Source: Pantoea cypripedii
GTDB lineage: Bacteria; Pseudomonadota; Gammaproteobacteria; Enterobacterales; Enterobacteriaceae
Reading direction: 5' to 3'
Assembly: GCF_011395035.1 (NCBI RefSeq)
Contig: NZ_CP024768.1
Location: 1,485,377 to 1,549,376 of the forward strand
DNA length: 64,000 nt
Each line of letters starts with the position of its first letter. Within the stretch, counting starts at the first letter, position 1. Positions 59,945 through 64,000 of the stretch are shown in pieces. Both the position numbers and the translations under genes were made by a program. The notes below the pieces were generated by a model. The model was given only the letters and a program-made list of their open reading frames with translations. It was not told the origin of the DNA and did not search any database.

Positions 59945-62486
59945 CTCGACTTTTACACCTCAATCTTACGTGGAAGCTCTGCCGCTTGATGCGGCAGAGC
60001 GCGCCCGCCTGAGCGCATCGCTACAAAATGCCCAGGCGTTCCACGCTATTCATACGTCACTGGGGCATGATGTTGCCGCCAGTGAGCGCCTGGATGATGC
60101 CCCGTTAAAATCGGTGTCGTCCCGTGTGCAGATGGCCTGGCCAGATTCGCTGGCTGATGGTCAGCAGCTGGGCAAGGATTATCTCGACCGCACCATTCTG
60201 AAGGCGATGCCGAAGGTGAAGCGTTCGCTGATGTTCCCGGAAGCCTGGCGTACCAACCCGATTGCCCGTGCCTGGGATTCGATGCGTGGGCGTAAGTCTG
60301 CGCCGCGCTCCACCGCGGACGAAGAACAGAAAGTGGAAGAGAAGTGGCGTCACGTGGGCTCGATGCGTCGTTACGTCCTGCTGATTCTGACGCTGTTGCA
60401 AACGGTGATCGCGACCTGGTACATGAAAACCATTTTGCCGTACCAGGGCTGGACACTGCTCGATCCCATGGAGCTGTTCAACCAGAACTGGTTGCAGTCG
60501 GTGGAGCTGATTCTGCCGTACATTTTGCAGACCGGTATTCTGTTCCTGTTCGCCATTTTGTTCTGCTGGGTCTCCGCCGGTTTCTGGACCGCGTTGATGG
60601 GCTTCCTGCAGTTGCTGATTGGCCGTGATAAGTACAGCATCTCTTACTCAACGTCAGGCGATGAACCGCTAAATCCGGAGCATCGCACCGCGCTGATTAT
60701 GCCGATTTGTAATGAAGACGTGGAACGTGTTTTCGCGGGCCTGCGTGCGACCTGGGAATCGGTCAAGCGTACCGGCAATGCGGAACACTTTGACGTTTAC
60801 ATCCTCAGCGACAGTTACGATGCCGATATTGCCATCGCCGAACAGAAAGCCTGGATGGAGCTGGTGCGTGATGTGGGTGGCGCGGGCAAGATTTTCTATC
60901 GTCGCCGTCGCCGTCGTGTGAAACGTAAGAGCGGCAACATCGATGACTTCTGTCGTCGCTGGGGCAGCAACTACAGCTATATGGTAGTGCTGGACGCTGA
61001 CAGCGTGATGAGCGGTGAGTGTCTCACGGGTCTGGTGCGCATGATGGAAGCGAATCCAAAGGCCGGTATTATCCAGTCATCACCGAAAGCCTCGGGTATG
61101 GACACGCTGTATGCCCGCTGTCAGCAGTTTGCTACCCGCGTCTACGGCCCGCTGTTTACCGCTGGCCTGCACTTCTGGCAATTGGGGGAATCACACTACT
61201 GGGGCCATAACGCCATCATTCGTGTGAAACCCTTTATTGAACACTGTGCGCTGGCACCGTTGCCGGGCGAGGGCTCCTTTGCCGGTTCGATTCTGTCGCA
61301 TGACTTCGTTGAAGCTGCGCTGATGCGTCGTGCCGGTTGGGGCGTGTGGATCGCCTACGATCTGCCTGGGTCCTACGAGGAGTTGCCACCGAACCTGCTG
61401 GATGAGCTGAAGCGTGACCGCCGCTGGTGTCACGGTAACCTGATGAACTTCCGCCTGTTCCTGGTAAAAGGGATGCACCCGGTACACCGTGCGGTGTTCC
61501 TGACGGGGGTGATGTCCTATCTTTCGGCTCCGCTGTGGTTTATGTTCCTGGCGCTCTCCACCGCCTTGCAGGTAGTGCATACGCTGATGGAACCGACCTA
61601 CTTCCTGCAGCCGCGGCAGTTGTTCCCGGTGTGGCCGCAGTGGCGTCCGGATCTGGCGATTGCGCTGTTCTCCACCACGCTGGTTCTGCTGTTCCTGCCG
61701 AAACTGCTCAGCGTGGTGCTGATTTGGTTCAAAGGCGCAAAACCGTATGGCGGGGCAGTGCGGCTGTTTTTCTCGCTGTTGCTGGAAATGCTGTTCTCGG
61801 TACTGCTGGCACCGGTGCGCATGCTGTTCCATACCGTGTTTGTGGTCAGCGCGTTCCTTGGCTGGGAAGTGGTGTGGAACTCACCGCAGCGCGACGATGA
61901 TGCGACACCATGGAGCGAAGCTTTCCGTCGTCACGGTTCGCAGATGCTGCTGGGGATTGTCTGGGCTGCGGGCATGGGCCTGCTGGATCTGAACTTCCTG
62001 TGGTGGCTGTCGCCGATTGTTTTCTCACTGATTCTGTCGCCGTTCGTGTCTGTCATGTCGAGCCGCGCGACCCTCGGTCTGAAAAGCAAGCGAGCGAAGC
62101 TGTTCCTGATTCCGGAAGAGTACGATCCGCCGAAAGAGCTGGTGGATACCGATAGCTACCTGCAATTGAACCGTGAACGTGCGCTGAAAAACGGCTTTAT
62201 GCATGCGCTGTTTAACCCGGCATTTAACGCGCTGGCGACGGCGATGGCGACCTCACGCCATTTGCATAGCACCTTGCTCAATCATGCCCGCGATCGTCGT
62301 GTGGATCAGGCGCTGAGTGATGCACCGGAAAAACTGAATCGCGAACAGCGCTTGCAGCTGATTAGCGATCCGGTAGTGCTGGCTCGCGTCCATACCCGCT
62401 TGTGGGAAAGTAGTGAGAAATATCATCAGTGGGTGGAAAGCTATCAGAAGCTGAAGTTAAACCCACTGGCACTACAGCAGCATTGA
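59937..62486 (+). CDS. opgH: Glucan glucosyltransferase OpgH
   Basis: 849-residue inner membrane family 2 glucosyltransferase polymerising the glucan backbone from UDP-glucose; also known in enterics as a nutrient-linked division inhibitor. Eight or so membrane segments flank the catalytic domain (about 240-510), with MPICNEDVERVFAGL, the D-x-D in VVLDADSVMSG, and the acceptor motif RDRRWCHGNL. Length is close to the E. coli protein (847). Confidence 0.96.
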   Translation: MNNSTFTPQSYVEALPLDAAERARLSASLQNAQAFHAIHTSLGHDVAASERLDDAPLKSVSSRVQMAWPDSLADGQQLGKDYLDRTILKAMPKVKRSLMFPEAWRTNPIARAWDSMRGRKSAPRSTADEEQKVEEKWRHVGSMRRYVLLILTLLQTVIATWYMKTILPYQGWTLLDPMELFNQNWLQSVELILPYILQTGILFLFAILFCWVSAGFWTALMGFLQLLIGRDKYSISYSTSGDEPLNPEHRTALIMPICNEDVERVFAGLRATWESVKRTGNAEHFDVYILSDSYDADIAIAEQKAWMELVRDVGGAGKIFYRRRRRRVKRKSGNIDDFCRRWGSNYSYMVVLDADSVMSGECLTGLVRMMEANPKAGIIQSSPKASGMDTLYARCQQFATRVYGPLFTAGLHFWQLGESHYWGHNAIIRVKPFIEHCALAPLPGEGSFAGSILSHDFVEAALMRRAGWGVWIAYDLPGSYEELPPNLLDELKRDRRWCHGNLMNFRLFLVKGMHPVHRAVFLTGVMSYLSAPLWFMFLALSTALQVVHTLMEPTYFLQPRQLFPVWPQWRPDLAIALFSTTLVLLFLPKLLSVVLIWFKGAKPYGGAVRLFFSLLLEMLFSVLLAPVRMLFHTVFVVSAFLGWEVVWNSPQRDDDATPWSEAFRRHGSQMLLGIVWAAGMGLLDLNFLWWLSPIVFSLILSPFVSVMSSRATLGLKSKRAKLFLIPEEYDPPKELVDTDSYLQLNRERALKNGFMHALFNPAFNALATAMATSRHLHSTLLNHARDRRVDQALSDAPEKLNREQRLQLISDPVVLARVHTRLWESSEKYHQWVESYQKLKLNPLALQQH

Positions 62487-62520
62487 TGAAGAGCGCAGGC
62501 TGATTAAGCCCGCGAGATAA

Positions 62521-62555
62521 AAGCCGCTATCGTGTCGCGATAGCGGCTTTTTTTA
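62521..62555 (+). terminator. Intrinsic terminator of opgGH
   Basis: AAGCCGCTATCG (62521-62532) pairs with CGATAGCGGCTT (62538-62549), followed by a T-run. It lies 34 bases after the opgH stop. Confidence 0.93.
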
Positions 62556-62675
62556 TTGTTACAGTACGATTAACCGGCAAGACTGTTCCGACTAACGCAA
62601 TCTTTACGCTATCAGGTGTAGTTATTCACCCGCACTGACGGCTAAAATAACGCCAGTCCATTGTGAGTAATTGTT

Positions 62676-62915
62676 GTGAATCGTTTCCTGAAATTAACTG
62701 TCGTCAGTGCCGCCATCATGTTGCTTAGTGGCTGTGGCAGCATCATCAGTCGTACCGTGCCCGGCCAGGGACACGGTAATCAATACTACCCCGGAGTGCA
62801 GTGGGATGTGCGTGATGGCGCATGGCGTATGCTGACCATCCTTGATCTGCCGCTGTCATTGGTGATGGACACGCTGTTATTACCGGTGGATGCCCATCAC
62901 GGTCCTTACGAATAA
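62676..62915 (+). CDS. yceK: YceK family lipoprotein (DUF1375)
   Basis: 79-residue lipoprotein with signal MNRFLKLTVVSAAIMLLSGC (lipobox LLSGC) and the family core YYPGVQWDVRDGAWRMLTIL and LDLPLSLVMDTLLLPVDA. The start codon is GTG at 62676. Function unknown; same place in E. coli. Ends 3 bases before the convergent msyB. Confidence 0.92.
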   Translation: MNRFLKLTVVSAAIMLLSGCGSIISRTVPGQGHGNQYYPGVQWDVRDGAWRMLTILDLPLSLVMDTLLLPVDAHHGPYE

Positions 62916-62918
62916 CCT

Positions 62919-63317
62919 CTACGCCCAGCGGTCAGAATCACTGTTATCATCGTCCCACTCGGCCGCTGCGGCTTCACCTTCTTCGGTGTCCTCCGGCGGT
63001 TCAAGCTGAAATTCACCTTCATCCCATTCGTGCAGGGTATTTTCCGACTGCCACTCCTGGCGTAACTCGATTTCTTCGAAGTCACCGTCAAAAATCGCCT
63101 GTGCAGCTTCACCACTGCGGATGGGCAGGCATTCCCCTTGCTCATCTTCATCAGCAAAGAATTCGGCCTGCCACATGATATCGCCATCCTGCATGACATA
63201 TTTTTGCAGGGCAAACTGGCTGACGGCTGCATCTTCCGCATCCAGCCCCGGCTGGCTGGCGAGAAACTCCTCACGTGCTGCTTCGATGGCTTCTTCTAAA
63301 GTGGTAAACATGCTCAT
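62919..63317 (-). CDS. msyB: Acidic protein MsyB
   Basis: 132-residue, extremely acidic cytoplasmic protein, a suppressor of secY/secA defects in E. coli. Typical segments are MFTTLEEAIEAAREEFLAS, GDIMWQAEFFADEDEQGE and ENTLHEWDEGEFQLEPPEDT. AAGGAG lies 6 bases before the ATG at 63317; a second ATG is two codons further. The C-terminus carries extra Asp (EWDDDNSDSDRW) compared with E. coli. Confidence 0.94.
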   Translation of the reverse strand: MSMFTTLEEAIEAAREEFLASQPGLDAEDAAVSQFALQKYVMQDGDIMWQAEFFADEDEQGECLPIRSGEAAQAIFDGDFEEIELRQEWQSENTLHEWDEGEFQLEPPEDTEEGEAAAAEWDDDNSDSDRWA

Positions 63318-63392
63318 CGCAATCTCCTTGCCTGTTGAATAGGGATTTCAGAGAAGGATAGACGAAAAATCAGCGGGAGTTGTGAGGAATAA

Positions 63393-63428
63393 CGTCCGGA
63401 CGGATGAGGTGAAACATCCGCCCGGACG
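63393..63428 (-). terminator. Strong hairpin between msyB and the Cys/His-rich gene
   Basis: CGTCCGG/CCGGACG (63393-63399 with 63422-63428) continued by CGGATG/CATCCG (63401-63406 with 63415-63420), 13 bp with one mismatch. It lies just after the stop of the minus-strand gene at 63431; only a weak GTTATT follows. Confidence 0.7.
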
Positions 63429-63430
63429 GG

Positions 63431-63697
63431 TCAGTGCATTTTCTGGGGAAAATGCAGCACAGGACGCACAGATTCACGAATAACAGGAGCAGAGTAGCGA
63501 ATACAGCATTTAATACAGGGTTTCACCTTTTTAAAATTAATACGTGCAATCGATAAAGCCTGATTTAAATTGTAAAGTGTACCGATAAAGACCATATCTT
63601 CCTTTTCCGGCAGACGTTTACACTCTTTGCGGTGTAACAGGTGATAATTATCCTGATCGGTACTGACCGTCACATAATAGTAGATGCCTTTATTCAT
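63431..63697 (-). CDS. Small Cys/His-containing protein of unknown function
   Basis: 88-residue basic protein starting MNKGIYYYVTVSTDQDNYHL. The spacing H-x4-C in LLHRKECKRLP and C-x2-C-C in KPCIKCCIRYS suggests a small metal-binding fold. AT-rich codons and an AT-rich downstream region differ from the opg/msyB neighbours, suggesting acquisition. Family not recognised. Confidence 0.65.
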   Translation of the reverse strand: MNKGIYYYVTVSTDQDNYHLLHRKECKRLPEKEDMVFIGTLYNLNQALSIARINFKKVKPCIKCCIRYSAPVIRESVRPVLHFPQKMH

Positions 63698-64000
63698 ATT
63701 ATGGGTTCCTGCGGTTTGCTGTGTGTAATCTTTTTATTTTTCTTGAGCAGTTATTGAACTAACTCTCATAAATGAAACTAACTGGAATCGATTTTGTGAA
63801 CAAATTCCAGAAAGGTATAAGTAATGCGTATCTTTTTTAGAAACGGAATAAGTAAGCTATCTGTTAAGATAATACCTTGTAAATTAAGTTAATTTTTCTG
63901 TATTGATTAGCGAACTCAAAGAATTCAACAATATTAAATAGGAATATGCCTGGAATCAGAAAAATTCAGATCCGCAGAGGTCTGGTGTAATCGGTAAGAT
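63698..64000. other. AT-rich end of window
   Basis: About 300 bases, clearly AT-rich, upstream of the Cys/His-rich gene. It should contain that gene's promoter. No ORF, RNA or repeat is convincing; a gene could continue beyond the right edge. Confidence 0.4.

Overview
The window comes from a gammaproteobacterium of the order Enterobacterales, most like Erwiniaceae (Pantoea/Erwinia type). Several blocks keep Escherichia coli gene order: wrbA-ymdF-rut; sdiA-yecF-uvrY-uvrC-pgsA-glyW-cysT-leuZ; and clsC-opgC-opgGH-yceK-msyB. Between them lie accessory loci typical of plant- and environment-associated relatives: an acyl-homoserine-lactone synthase at the sdiA locus, a type I secreted giant adhesin, and an aryl polyene (APE) pigment cluster. 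The genus is an inference from gene content; no 16S gene is present.

Layout. 1-7948: wrbA (cut by the left edge), a ymdF-like KGG protein, a DMT-family exporter, the minus-strand pyrimidine catabolism operon rutABCDFG (no rutE) and the divergent regulator rutR. 7973-11380: a YdjM-like membrane protein, cycA and a DUF4396 membrane protein. 11946-17702: a LuxR-type regulator of the SdiA/PhzR kind, its luxI-type synthase behind a perfect lux-box-like palindrome, yecF, uvrY, uvrC, pgsA and three tRNAs (Gly, Cys, Leu). 17703-19849: a sparsely coding patch downstream of tRNA-Leu with small unknown genes and remnants. 19850-30168: a type I secretion system (TolC-like, HlyD-like, LapB-like) divergent from a 1711-residue adhesin with eight Ig-like repeats and an FG-GAP/beta-propeller-like region. 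30234-37159: a SulP transporter, an AriR/YmgB-type regulator preceded by a candidate small RNA or attenuator, and a MarR-regulated EmrAB-type efflux operon with its own outer membrane lipoprotein. 37349-51296: a lipoprotein gene, then a 13.4 kb APE operon in which nearly all genes overlap (apeC, D, E, F, G, H, I, J, K, L, M, N, O, P, Q, R). 51297-56986: a REP-like palindrome, a TonB-dependent siderophore receptor with a Fur-box-like site, two tiny membrane proteins, a GH1-like protein whose acid/base glutamate is replaced by glutamine, and clsC. 57018-64000: opgC, the osmoregulated periplasmic glucan operon opgGH, yceK, msyB, a small Cys/His-rich unknown and an AT-rich tail.

How the genes work together. 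The rut block uses uracil as a nitrogen source; a textbook sigma-54 -24/-12 element and RutR-box palindromes lie between rutA and rutR, which suggests nitrogen-limitation control combined with repression by RutR. The LuxR/LuxI pair gives cell-density signalling. The adhesin/T1SS locus, the AriR-like protein, the APE pigment and the periplasmic glucans all concern the cell surface, biofilm and stress. The APE operon encodes head-group activation (ApeH), two carrier proteins, ketosynthases, ketoreductase and dehydratases for chain growth, and a LolA-like/MMPL/lipoprotein export set with acyl- and glycosyltransferases for membrane anchoring.
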